Below are positions 28,855-36,958 of a DNA stretch of 47,616 nucleotides, piece by piece. Position 1 is the first letter of the stretch; each line of letters begins with the position of its first letter. A program made the translations under genes and the position numbers. The notes beneath the pieces are model-generated. The model was not told where the DNA came from. It saw only the letters and a program-made list of their open reading frames with translations, and searched no databases. The DNA is from Rhodopirellula sp. (lineage in GTDB: Bacteria; Planctomycetota; Planctomycetia; Pirellulales; Pirellulaceae). Where the stretch lies: assembly GCA_002690925.1 (NCBI GenBank), contig NZGD01000070.1:1-47616 (forward strand), written 5' to 3'.

Positions 28855-30114
28855 GTGATCACGACCGCAGACTTGAAAGCTCAGACACGTCGCGAGCTGG
28901 CTGATTTGGCCCGAAACTACGGCGTTCCCGGTTGGCACGGACTCAAAAAAGATGAGTTGGTCACAGAGATCCGGAAGGTCCAACGACGCTCGCGTCAAAA
29001 GGCTTCTGCTGAGAAGGCGAAGGCCTCCAGCGGCCCCGCGAAGAAGAAACGAACCACGAAGCCAAAGGCGGTGACCGTCTCAGCTTCGGCCAAATCGGCT
29101 TCGCCGAAGGCGCGCAAGCCGCCTGCCAAGGCTTCGTCACGCTCAGCTAAGCCCAAGCCCATGCCGAAGTTGCCTGAGCCGAAAGTTTCGGCGAAGACGG
29201 CTAGGATTCGGGCTCAAATCCGAAAACGCCGCGAGACGATGCTCCGCAATAAGGATCTTTCGACCGGGACGTTGGTCGGTGGTGCTGCTGTCAATCGTGG
29301 TGCGAATCGCACCCGTGCAGACGAGCAGCATCAAGACCGGATCGTCCTGATGGTCCGTGATTCATACTGGTTGCAAGCGAGTTGGGAAATCACTCGGGCC
29401 AGTGTTGAACGAGCTGAGTCAGCATTGTCCGAACGCTGGCACACCGCGGTTCCGATGTTGCGATTGCTGCGGGTTAGCGATGTCAACAACAATCGCGCGG
29501 AGAGTGTCGAGCGTGACATTCCTGTTCATGGTGGGGTCGATAACTGGTATATCGATGTTGACGAACCGCCATCTCGCTACCGTGTGATTATTGGCTATCT
29601 TTCGGATAATGGAGACTTCTATACGGTCTGCCGAAGCAATGTGGTTGAAACACCCAGGCCTGGAGAATGTGAACGCCTTGATGAACATTGGCGTGATATT
29701 GCAGAAGATTATGAACGCATCTATTCGCTAAGTGGTGGGTACGACACTGATGCAGGGGATCTTAAAGAAGTCTTTGAGGAGAAGCTGTGCAGGCCAATGC
29801 CACTGCGAGGAGAGCAAGGGCAAACGGTTGCGGATCCTGCCTTGTTGCGTCAGTCAAAACTGCCTTTCAATGTGGATGCTGAGCTGATCATTTTTGGAAA
29901 GACAGTTTCCTCTGCCTCCGTCACTGTGGCTGGTCGCCCTGTCAAGTTGCAGGCGGACGGTTCGTTCACCGTGCGTATGGAGCTTCCAGACAAGCGGCAG
30001 GTACTGCCTGTGACAGCGGAAAGCCGGGACGGCCTTCGGCAACGAACAACAGTGGTTGCGGTCGAACGCAATACCAAGGTTATGGAGCCAGTAGAGTTGG
30101 ATGACCGGCTGTAG
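28855..30114 (+). CDS. DUF4912 protein with Rho-N/SAP-like head and histone-like basic linker
   Basis: About 419 residues. The first about 45 residues (LKAQTRRELADLARNYGVPGW, HGLKKDELVTEIRKVQ) match a Rho N-terminal/SAP-like helical module that binds nucleic acid. Residues about 45-130 are a Lys/Ala/Ser/Pro-rich linker (KKKRTTKPKA, KARKPPAKA) like histone H1 tails. The rest is the DUF4912 domain (DRIVLMVRDSYWLQASWEI, then DNWYIDVDEPPSRYRVIIGYL), and a C-terminal region (about 320-400) that resembles a second beta-sandwich. No signal peptide. The architecture suggests a nucleic-acid-associated cytoplasmic protein; its role is not known. Followed by a strong terminator. Confidence 0.85.
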   Translation: MITTADLKAQTRRELADLARNYGVPGWHGLKKDELVTEIRKVQRRSRQKASAEKAKASSGPAKKKRTTKPKAVTVSASAKSASPKARKPPAKASSRSAKPKPMPKLPEPKVSAKTARIRAQIRKRRETMLRNKDLSTGTLVGGAAVNRGANRTRADEQHQDRIVLMVRDSYWLQASWEITRASVERAESALSERWHTAVPMLRLLRVSDVNNNRAESVERDIPVHGGVDNWYIDVDEPPSRYRVIIGYLSDNGDFYTVCRSNVVETPRPGECERLDEHWRDIAEDYERIYSLSGGYDTDAGDLKEVFEEKLCRPMPLRGEQGQTVADPALLRQSKLPFNVDAELIIFGKTVSSASVTVAGRPVKLQADGSFTVRMELPDKRQVLPVTAESRDGLRQRTTVVAVERNTKVMEPVELDDRL

Positions 30115-30171
30115 TTCCAGTTCCAACTGACGAGCGATGTTAATTTTACGACGGTGATGTAGCCTTCCAGC

Positions 30172-30208
30172 AGCGTTCGAGCCATGATGGCTCGAACGCT
30201 ATTTTTTT
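30172..30208 (+). terminator. intrinsic terminator after the DUF4912 gene
   Basis: A 14-bp perfect stem (agcgttcgagccat, 30172-30185, with its complement at 30187-30200) around a single-base centre, followed by a run of seven T at 30202-30208. It separates the DUF4912 gene from the ThuA gene. Confidence 0.92.
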
Positions 30209-30234
30209 GTGATTGAACCTTTGCGGAGCCCTTC

Positions 30235-31023
30235 ATGTTCCTTCGATTTTCAACAGTTCTGTTCCTATTGTATCTGACCATTTCGTCGCAGTCGGCAATG
30301 GTTATTGGTGAGGATGGAGCCAGTAAGTCTGGTGATGCGTCTGTTAAAATTCTGCTTATCACCAGTGGCTGTTGTCACGACTACGATTTCCAAACCAAAG
30401 CTATGCAGCTGGCCATGGAAAAGCATGGAGTTGACGCTGTTTGGACGGTGGTGAATGAAGGTGGCACAGGCACACAGGCACAAATCGAATTCTATGAAAA
30501 TCCCGAGTGGGCCGAGGGTTTTGATGTCGTTATTCACAATGAATGTTTTGCCAACACCAGTGATCCTGATTACATCAGGGGTGTGACTGCTCCGCATTAT
30601 GCAGGCACCAACGCGGTTGTGATTCACTGCGCCATGCATACCTATCGGGCAGCGGAAATTGATGACTGGCGCAAGTTTCTCGGCGTCACCAGTCGTCGTC
30701 ATGAACATCAGAGTAAGTACAGGGTGGACGTGAAGAAGAAGGACCATCCGATCATGAAAGGTTTTCCCGACGGACATATCACTGCTAAGGATGAACTCTA
30801 CGTGATTGAAAAGGTATGGCCAGAGACGACCGTGCTTGCTACTTCGAAGAGCGAGAAGACAGAAAAAGACCACCCTGTGTTCTGGATCAACAAGTTTGGG
30901 CAGGCAAGAGTGTTCGGTACAACCTACGGGCACTCCAATGGCACCTTCGAGGATGATGTCTTTCTAAAAGCTCTGACAAGGGGCACGTTGTGGGCAGCCG
31001 GAAAGTTGCCCTCGGCCAAGTGA
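30235..31023 (+). CDS. secreted ThuA-domain protein
   Basis: A 262-residue protein with an N-terminal signal peptide (about residues 1-25, FLLYLTISSQSA). The rest is a ThuA domain, a class I glutamine amidotransferase-like fold: VKILLITSGCCHDYDFQ, then FDVVIHNECFA, VVIHCAMHTYR and the C-terminal WINKFGQARVFGTTYGHSNGTFED. ThuA proteins are linked to trehalose and related sugar use, and in planctomycetes are often secreted, near sulfatases or glycosidases; neither is adjacent here. The function is not settled by sequence. The start ATG sits 27 bp after the upstream terminator run. Confidence 0.88.
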   Translation: MFLRFSTVLFLLYLTISSQSAMVIGEDGASKSGDASVKILLITSGCCHDYDFQTKAMQLAMEKHGVDAVWTVVNEGGTGTQAQIEFYENPEWAEGFDVVIHNECFANTSDPDYIRGVTAPHYAGTNAVVIHCAMHTYRAAEIDDWRKFLGVTSRRHEHQSKYRVDVKKKDHPIMKGFPDGHITAKDELYVIEKVWPETTVLATSKSEKTEKDHPVFWINKFGQARVFGTTYGHSNGTFEDDVFLKALTRGTLWAAGKLPSAK

Positions 31024-31064
31024 TGCTGGCGATTCCAGGGGATCAGTGAATCGTCGTGAAGACG

Positions 31065-31535
31065 CTAGTCGATTTTTCTTTCGAATGATTCTGCGTCGAT
31101 CGTAAAGGAACTGTCTCGTGTTTTGCGGTTGAGGGGTTCTGCCGCAAAATCATCCGGTGTGTGAAAGTGCACGTTGAAGCGTTGCATGTATTGCTTCAGA
31201 AGTGTCCGGCGGATGAGTTCTCGCCCTTGCGGAAGAAGCAGTGTGAATCCGAGTGCGTCGGTAAGCAGGCCGGGGGTCAATAGCAATGCGGCCGCGAAGA
31301 CGATCATCAGGCCATCCTGTATCTCCTGGCTCGGCGCCCTGCCCTCCGCCAAAGCAGATTGAAAACGAAACCATGTCATGACTCCTTCCCTGCGAGCCAA
31401 CCAGGAGCCAAGGACCCCAGTCAAAATGACCAACATGATTGTGGTGCCGAGGCTGGTGTAGTTGGCTAGCTGGATCAGTAGCATTAATTCAACGAGTGGC
31501 ACCAGAATAAATGCAGCCAGTAATCGAGTGAACAT
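31065..31535 (-). CDS. fxsA: FxsA family membrane protein
   Basis: A 156-residue cytoplasmic-membrane protein. Three to four hydrophobic segments (about 3-20, 27-45, 75-100), with VPLVELMLLIQLA, ILTGVLGSWLARREG and DGLMIVFAAALLLTPGLLTDALGFTLLLPQGR matching the FxsA family (named for suppression of phage T7 exclusion in E. coli). The charged C-terminal tail is cytoplasmic. The ATG at 31535 is preferred over an upstream ATG at 31598, which would add residues without family support. Convergent with the ThuA gene. Confidence 0.9.
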   Translation of the reverse strand: MFTRLLAAFILVPLVELMLLIQLANYTSLGTTIMLVILTGVLGSWLARREGVMTWFRFQSALAEGRAPSQEIQDGLMIVFAAALLLTPGLLTDALGFTLLLPQGRELIRRTLLKQYMQRFNVHFHTPDDFAAEPLNRKTRDSSFTIDAESFERKID

Positions 31536-31883
31536 GCTCGCTCCAAGCCTCCAGTGGGTGGAGATTGAATTAAAAAAAAACGCCACCTTGGCAGTCAATT
31601 CTACGTAGAGAAAGGAACGGTAGCAGCTTTTGTGCCGAAGTCATCATATTATGAGAAAACCGAGAGATGTCAGGTTTAACGTTCCAAAGCCTAGGTTCTT
31701 TGGTGGGCTGTGAGTGGTTTCTGTGTTGCTTTGATCGATTCCGCTCTGCTTGCCACGGTGAATGTTGATTCACGGCTTGGCAGTTCATGTGGTTTGCCGA
31801 AGTATCGCTTTGGTTGTTTTTGGCTTCTGAGGTAGAATCAGTCGCTGGTTTGCCCAGCTTCGGGTTGCTCGTATCTGGTGTTG

Positions 31884-32051
31884 CTAGTGGCAGTCGATGA
31901 TTTTCCAGTTGTAAACGGGGTGCTGAGGCGAGGTTGATCGCATGGTGGTGGTTGCCAAAATGTTGTCTGTTGGCGTGAGTGTTTCGATGTGCTTGAGTAT
32001 CGTGTCTTGCATTTCTCGCACCTGCCAGTTCCGGTCAGTAAGAGCTGACAT
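31884..32051 (-). CDS. possible 55-residue protein (tentative)
   Basis: A short frame from ATG 32051 with a purine-rich gaagaga about 8-14 bases upstream and a codon pattern that looks more regular than its surroundings. The first half would be a single amphipathic helix (NWQVREMQDTILKHIETL). No family recognised. It lies in the otherwise empty 555 bp between fxsA and the hydrolase (31536-32090). An overlapping plus-strand frame (31942-32133) looks less like protein. Confidence 0.3.
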   Translation of the reverse strand: MSALTDRNWQVREMQDTILKHIETLTPTDNILATTTMRSTSPQHPVYNWKIIDCH

Positions 32052-32090
32052 GAGGCCGTCTCTTCGTCGAATTGAGGTAAGAGAAGACGC

Positions 32091-32978
32091 TTGCAAGCGA
32101 ACGAATCAAACTCAGCCCGGGCTTCAGTCGTGAAGCACTTGCCGCTGTTGACCGGACGCCAAGGTCAACTGTACGGGCGACTGTGGTGCGAAAGTGCGAG
32201 TCCCGTCGGTGTTGTTGTGGTGGTGCACGGTTTGGGGGACCATGGGGGGCGTTATGAGTTGCTGGCTGAAGTCATGTGTGCCAAGGGTTGGTGTACCTAT
32301 GCCTTTGATTTGCCTGGGCATGGCCGCTCGCCGGGGGGGCGTGGTAGGGTCGACTCGTTTCCGGGATTGCTTGCAGATATTGGAGCGGCTTGCCATACGA
32401 TCACGGAACGATTTCCGGGCATTCCATTGGTGCTGCTCGGTTACAGCATGGGTGGCAATCTGGTGCTTAATTACTTGCTGCGATGTTTGGAGGGGCCTCA
32501 AGCTTCGGCCGCCAAGCCTGATGGAATTGTGCTTTGTGGGCCAATGATATTGCCGCCTGTTCCGCCACCCCGTCCGCACATCTTTGCAGCTTGGTTGACC
32601 GGGTATTTGATGCCGTGGATTCAGATTGAACGCCCGGTCGACGTGGAGATGCTGACCAGTGATCCGCACCAAGCTGAAATGATTGCCGAAGACTCGTGGA
32701 TGCACACCCGAATCACGTTGTATCTTGCGACACAATTATTGTCACAGGGGCGCTGGGCACTAGATCATGCTCGTCGCCTTGATGTTCCCTCCTTGGTTAT
32801 GTACGGCGAAGAAGATGCGTTGATCGATCGAAGTGCGTGCGAGCACCTTGCCATTCGAGCAGGCGACCGTGTAACGCTTCGTAGGTGGCCAGGGCTTCGT
32901 CATGACTTATTCCATGATCACAGCAGCGAGGAGGTTTGCCAGGCTGTTTCAGCTTGGTTGTGCGATCGCTTTGGATGA
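32091..32978 (+). CDS. alpha/beta hydrolase, monoacylglycerol-lipase-like
   Basis: Up to 295 residues, cytoplasmic, serine hydrolase of the S33/monoglyceride lipase group. VVVVHGLGDHGGRYELLAE gives the oxyanion-hole His-Gly, followed by FDLPGHGRSPGGRG. The nucleophile elbow is GYSMGG; the acid is in MYGEEDALIDR and the catalytic His in GLRHDLFHD. Probably acts on monoacylglycerols or related esters. The start is uncertain: TTG at 32091 (with gaggtaag upstream) or GTG at 32130, which removes 13 residues of no recognisable structure. Confidence 0.87.
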   Translation: MQANESNSARASVVKHLPLLTGRQGQLYGRLWCESASPVGVVVVVHGLGDHGGRYELLAEVMCAKGWCTYAFDLPGHGRSPGGRGRVDSFPGLLADIGAACHTITERFPGIPLVLLGYSMGGNLVLNYLLRCLEGPQASAAKPDGIVLCGPMILPPVPPPRPHIFAAWLTGYLMPWIQIERPVDVEMLTSDPHQAEMIAEDSWMHTRITLYLATQLLSQGRWALDHARRLDVPSLVMYGEEDALIDRSACEHLAIRAGDRVTLRRWPGLRHDLFHDHSSEEVCQAVSAWLCDRFG

Positions 32979-33214
32979 TAAAGGGATTGAATTGGGTCGT
33001 TGTTTGTACTTCGAAACAGGTGCAAGTTGTCCTCGTGAGATGGAGCGTTCTGAATCGAGGTAGGGGGACTTGAACAGATTCTTTCTTCGAGCCAGTGCTG
33101 GTGGCTGTCCGGATGGCAATTTCTCCTAGTTAGGGTGCCAGTGCAGGATTGGTACCCGAACAGCATGAGAAGTTTGGTAAACTCTGCACTGCTCCGTCCT
33201 GCTTACCCGGATTC

Positions 33215-33220
33215 AAGGTG
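33215..33220 (+). promoter_or_regulatory. ribosome-binding site deciding the start of the first propeller gene
   Basis: aaggtg sits 6 bases before the ATG at 33227. The later ATG at 33275 has nothing comparable upstream. Confidence 0.6.
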
Positions 33221-33226
33221 CATTTC

Positions 33227-35458
33227 ATGGTATCTGCCGTAGATCATAACCCGTTCCGACTTGCGTTTTTCAAGATGACCGAGCGTCATCTGCAGCACCG
33301 CTGTGTTGTCAGCCTTTGTGCCCTGTTGCTTGTCGTGCTCATGCAGTCACAGGTTGCTTTGGCTAAGGACAATGGTTTTCGAGTGGGGGTGAGGTTCCTT
33401 GATCCGACCTCAGCTGAGGTCCGTTGGGAGTCAGTGCAGGCAGGGCCTTCCTCGGTTGCTTTTGGTTTGACTCGTGAGCTTGGTGAAATTGTTGAGTCGG
33501 TTGAGAACGGGACCAGTCACCGTGTTGTCTTAAATGACTTGCAGCTTGGGCAAACGTATTATTATCGAATCGGCACAGTGCAGGATGGCAAGCTGCTGCT
33601 GAGTCCATTTTTTGAATTTGATATGCGGATGAATTACGCACCGCCCTTGATCACGAGTTTCAACGGCACGGACCGTCAAACTGCCGAAGGATTGGTCTCG
33701 GATGACATTTTGGATGTTTTGATCAAGCAGTTGAATCATGCTGGCGGGTTTGCCATTGTTGGCCAGGACCAATCAAAATCATGGGCAGAGGCGTTGGCCG
33801 TTCGTACTGCGATGACGGTGATTGCATCCTGTTGGGATGAATCAGAGATGCAACGGCTGCGTAAACGGTGGTATGAGGCAGGTGTTTATGGTGTCCGCCT
33901 CACCGCACAACAAGCCAGTGATGTGCCCGATGACTTTGCCAATCTGGTGGTCTGTTCGGCTTCAACAGTCAGTAACTATAGGCGGTTTGTTGCCAAGTCG
34001 GGAACTCTTGTTTGTGTCGGAAAACCCCCAAGCGATGCGGGTGGTGAGTGGACTGCGTTGGGGGCAGGTCTCTGGTTTCAGAACTTAAACAAGGTGTCTG
34101 AGCTTGCTGAATGGGGCCATCAATATGGCTCACCGGCTAATCAGTCCTTTGTGGGTGAGTCTCTCGGAGGAGCTGATGAGGCCGGAGAGTTGGAAGTGCG
34201 GTGGCTTGGCAGGCCGGGCGCGGATTTTGGAATCGATCGCAATCCTCGAATGCCAGCCCCGCTTGCTGTTGGGGGACGTTTGTTTCACCAGGGGATGAAT
34301 CGCATGGTAGCCCTGGACGCGTTCAATGGAGCCATTCTTTGGTCGCTGGAAATCCCCGATTTGCGGCGAGTGAACATCCCGAGGGATTGTGGTAATTGGT
34401 GTGCTGATCGTGATCGAGTTTACGCTGCAACTCACAACTGCCTTTGGATCATCGATGCCGCTAGCGGTGAAATGCTCAACACATTAAGACTTCCTGAGCC
34501 GTTTGATGCTGGACACGAATGGGGCTTTGTTGCGGTCACAGACGACATGGTGTTTGGTTCCGCGGTCAAGGGGGAGAGTATTTATGAAGACTATTGGCAG
34601 AAGGCTGCGTGGTACGACGGAAAAGATGACGCAGCCACCGCGAAAATCTGCGCCGATTCGATCATCGCCTACGACAAAAAATATGGTGACGTTCTATGGC
34701 AATATGACATGGATGCAGGAGTGCAGGCGACCATCACGATCGTGAAGGACTCGATCTACTTTGTTGAGGTCAATGATCCAAAACTACGTAGTTCCAAAAG
34801 TGGGAAATTAAAAAATCAGCAAATTTGGAAAGACGCATCGGTCGTTTGTCTAGATCGTAAAACGGGGAAGCCTCGATGGAAAAAGCCAGTTGCATCTCAG
34901 GCGGATGATCAGGTCGTGGCCTTCGGCTTGGCTGATGATGAGCAATTCGTTCTGCAGTCTTCCTCAGGCAATCAATTCCACTTTGCGTCTTACGCCGCGG
35001 GAACTGGTGAGCCTCTTTGGAGTCGTGACGTCAATTGGCCGGAGAATCATCACGGTGCCCATATGCAGCATGCTGTATTGATGGGTGGCAAGTTGTTCGT
35101 GCAACCGCACATCCTTGATGCCACGACTGGAAAGACCATCCAGACTGGCACACTGGGAAAACGCCGCGGTTGTGCCACTCCAATCGGAACAGGAGAAGCA
35201 ATTCTGTATCGAGGTGGTACAGGTCCACTGTCGCTGTGGTCAATTGAACAAGGAAAACGAACCGAATTTACACGTTTGAGACCCAGTTGTTGGTTGAGCA
35301 CGATACCAGCCCAAGGCATGTTGTTTTCGCCCGAAGCTGGTGGAGGCTGTTCATGCGGCGGTTGGATGGAATGTTCCATTGGTTTTGGACCGCGGAGGCC
35401 TGCATTGGTTCCTGTGCAGAGCCGTGGAATCAACGGTCAGCAAGGAGTGGGAAAATGA
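33227..35458 (+). CDS. secreted PQQ-like beta-propeller protein with N-terminal fibronectin-like domain
   Basis: About 743 residues from ATG 33227. A signal peptide with a long n-region ends near residue 46 (VSLCALLLVVLMQSQVALA). The next about 90 residues resemble the purple acid phosphatase/fibronectin-III type N-terminal domain (RVGVRFLDPTSAEVRWES, QTYYYRIGTVQDGK). A middle section of about 200 residues follows, then PQQ-type propeller blades: MVALDAFNGAILWSLEIP, LWIIDAASGEMLNTLRLP, IIAYDKKYGDVLWQYDMD, VVCLDRKTGKPRWKKPVA. The C-terminus has a Cys/Gly-rich CSCGGWMEC end. Catalytic residues of quinoprotein dehydrogenases were not seen, so it may be a structural or binding protein. Overlaps the next gene by ATGA. 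Confidence 0.82.
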   Translation: MVSAVDHNPFRLAFFKMTERHLQHRCVVSLCALLLVVLMQSQVALAKDNGFRVGVRFLDPTSAEVRWESVQAGPSSVAFGLTRELGEIVESVENGTSHRVVLNDLQLGQTYYYRIGTVQDGKLLLSPFFEFDMRMNYAPPLITSFNGTDRQTAEGLVSDDILDVLIKQLNHAGGFAIVGQDQSKSWAEALAVRTAMTVIASCWDESEMQRLRKRWYEAGVYGVRLTAQQASDVPDDFANLVVCSASTVSNYRRFVAKSGTLVCVGKPPSDAGGEWTALGAGLWFQNLNKVSELAEWGHQYGSPANQSFVGESLGGADEAGELEVRWLGRPGADFGIDRNPRMPAPLAVGGRLFHQGMNRMVALDAFNGAILWSLEIPDLRRVNIPRDCGNWCADRDRVYAATHNCLWIIDAASGEMLNTLRLPEPFDAGHEWGFVAVTDDMVFGSAVKGESIYEDYWQKAAWYDGKDDAATAKICADSIIAYDKKYGDVLWQYDMDAGVQATITIVKDSIYFVEVNDPKLRSSKSGKLKNQQIWKDASVVCLDRKTGKPRWKKPVASQADDQVVAFGLADDEQFVLQSSSGNQFHFASYAAGTGEPLWSRDVNWPENHHGAHMQHAVLMGGKLFVQPHILDATTGKTIQTGTLGKRRGCATPIGTGEAILYRGGTGPLSLWSIEQGKRTEFTRLRPSCWLSTIPAQGMLFSPEAGGGCSCGGWMECSIGFGPRRPALVPVQSRGINGQQGVGK

Positions 35459-36891
35459 AATTTCCAAGTCAGAAAATGAAGCAACTCTCAACAGCACTGG
35501 TCCTGCCCTGGTTGGTCGGGCTGATGGTGGTGCTGTACGCACAGGTTGTGGTCGCTCAGTCTGGTGTCGCATCGGGTGATGCGGTTGTCGCTGTTGGGCC
35601 TGACACGGGGTGGAAAACATACCGATACGATAATCGTCGTAGTGGAGTCACCTCATCAAGTCTGGATTTTCCCTTGACCAGCAGGTGGATTCATCGTTCG
35701 CCGCTGCCGCCGCAAATGGCTTGGACTGGTCCAGCCAAGTGGGATGCCTATTCAGGTAATAGTGGCTTGCAGTCGATGAGAAATTTCGATCCGTGTTTTT
35801 ATGTGACTTCGGATGGGGAATCGGTTTTTTTTGGGTCATCAGCTGACGATGCGATTCACTCACTTGATTTGAAAACCGGTAAAGAAAAATGGGTGCACTT
35901 TACCGGTGCAGCAGTTCGCTTACCTCCCACCATTGCAAATGGGAATCTGTACTTCGGCTCCGATGATGGTTACGCCTATTGCTGCGATAAAGCGTCGGGT
36001 GAACGGATTTGGCGTACGAGAGCCTCGAATGGTAATCGTCACATCACCAGCAATCGTAAACTGATGTCCTTGTGGCCAGTTCGTACGGGTGTATTGGTGG
36101 ACGGGAAGCAAGCTGTCTTTGCTGGCTCACTCGTGCCATGGGAAAAGTCGTACTTGTGCTCTGTTGATGCACTTTCAGGTGGGGTGGAAAGTGAGCAGGG
36201 GTTTCGTCGGGAACTCGCGAACGTGACGCTGCAGGGCGCGCTTCTCGCATCATCGAAAAAATTGTTCGTACCCCAAGGACGCGCCGCACCCCTTGCCTTT
36301 GACAGAAAAGATGGAACACCACGTGGGAAAATCGGAGAGGCTGGTGGTGTCTTCTGTATCCTTTCCGAGGATGACATGCTTTTCGCAGGTCCGCCACACC
36401 AAAAAGAAAGGGATGACCAGATTCGAGTGGCCGATCTTGATTCCAATGCCTCCGTAGCATCGTTCACCGGAACGAATCGGATCCTGGTTGCAGCTGATCT
36501 TGCCTGGTTGGCAACGGATGGGAAATTAAAGTGCCTCGACCGCAGTCAAAATGTGCAAGCTCAGGACAAAATGCGGAAAATTCAAAATGATCTGAAAAAG
36601 AAAACGGTCACTGCGGAACAGGCAAAGCCACTACTTCAAGAAGCTCAAAAACAATTGAAGGATGCGTGGCAGTGGGAAGTCGAATCAGACGTGCCATTCG
36701 ACATGGTGAAGGCAGGTGATGCCGTAATTGTTGGACTCAATGGCAGTGTGCGGGCTTACTCCGCGGTTGATGGGAAACTGCTTTGGCAAGAGAGTTTGGC
36801 GGGAACCGCACATGGCTTGGCAATCGTCGCAGGGATGCTGATTGTCAGTACTGATCTTGGTCACATTCATGCTTTTGCAACAGTCCAGTGA
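35455..36891 (+). CDS. secreted PQQ-like beta-propeller protein
   Basis: 478 residues. Signal peptide about 1-34 (ALVLPWLVGLMVVLYAQVVVAQ). Propeller blades are evident: IHSLDLKTGKEKWVHFTG, GYAYCCDKASGERIWRTRA, VRAYSAVDGKLLWQESLAG and GHIHAFATVQ at the end. Around residues 365-405 a charged helical insertion (DKMRKIQNDLKKKTVTAEQAK) interrupts the blades. The ATG at 35455 has an aaggag 7 bases upstream (35442-35447) and overlaps the previous stop, so the longer open frame to 35287 is not used. Its stop codon lies inside a 15-bp repeat. Forms a coupled set with the genes on both sides. Confidence 0.85.
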   Translation: MKFPSQKMKQLSTALVLPWLVGLMVVLYAQVVVAQSGVASGDAVVAVGPDTGWKTYRYDNRRSGVTSSSLDFPLTSRWIHRSPLPPQMAWTGPAKWDAYSGNSGLQSMRNFDPCFYVTSDGESVFFGSSADDAIHSLDLKTGKEKWVHFTGAAVRLPPTIANGNLYFGSDDGYAYCCDKASGERIWRTRASNGNRHITSNRKLMSLWPVRTGVLVDGKQAVFAGSLVPWEKSYLCSVDALSGGVESEQGFRRELANVTLQGALLASSKKLFVPQGRAAPLAFDRKDGTPRGKIGEAGGVFCILSEDDMLFAGPPHQKERDDQIRVADLDSNASVASFTGTNRILVAADLAWLATDGKLKCLDRSQNVQAQDKMRKIQNDLKKKTVTAEQAKPLLQEAQKQLKDAWQWEVESDVPFDMVKAGDAVIVGLNGSVRAYSAVDGKLLWQESLAGTAHGLAIVAGMLIVSTDLGHIHAFATVQ

Positions 36892-36920
36892 GTGACAGTC
36901 CAGTGAGTGACAGTCCAGTG
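36881..36920. repeat. 15-bp tandem repeat (cagtccagtgagtga), 2.7 copies
   Basis: Two perfect copies (36881-36895, 36896-36910) plus a 10-bp partial. The stop of the propeller gene is within the first copy. Shares the 9-mer gagtgacag with the left-edge repeat at 1-105. Confidence 0.9.
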
Positions 36921-36958
36921 CGTAGCGGCTCACTCTGCGTTTGCCGGGGAGATCATTG

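Noticed and set aside
30265..30933. 222-residue open frame on the minus strand
   Set aside because: Antisense to the ThuA-domain gene, whose motifs and signal peptide are clear.
32124..32735. 203-residue minus-strand frame
   Set aside because: Antisense to the alpha/beta hydrolase with intact catalytic triad; no independent support.
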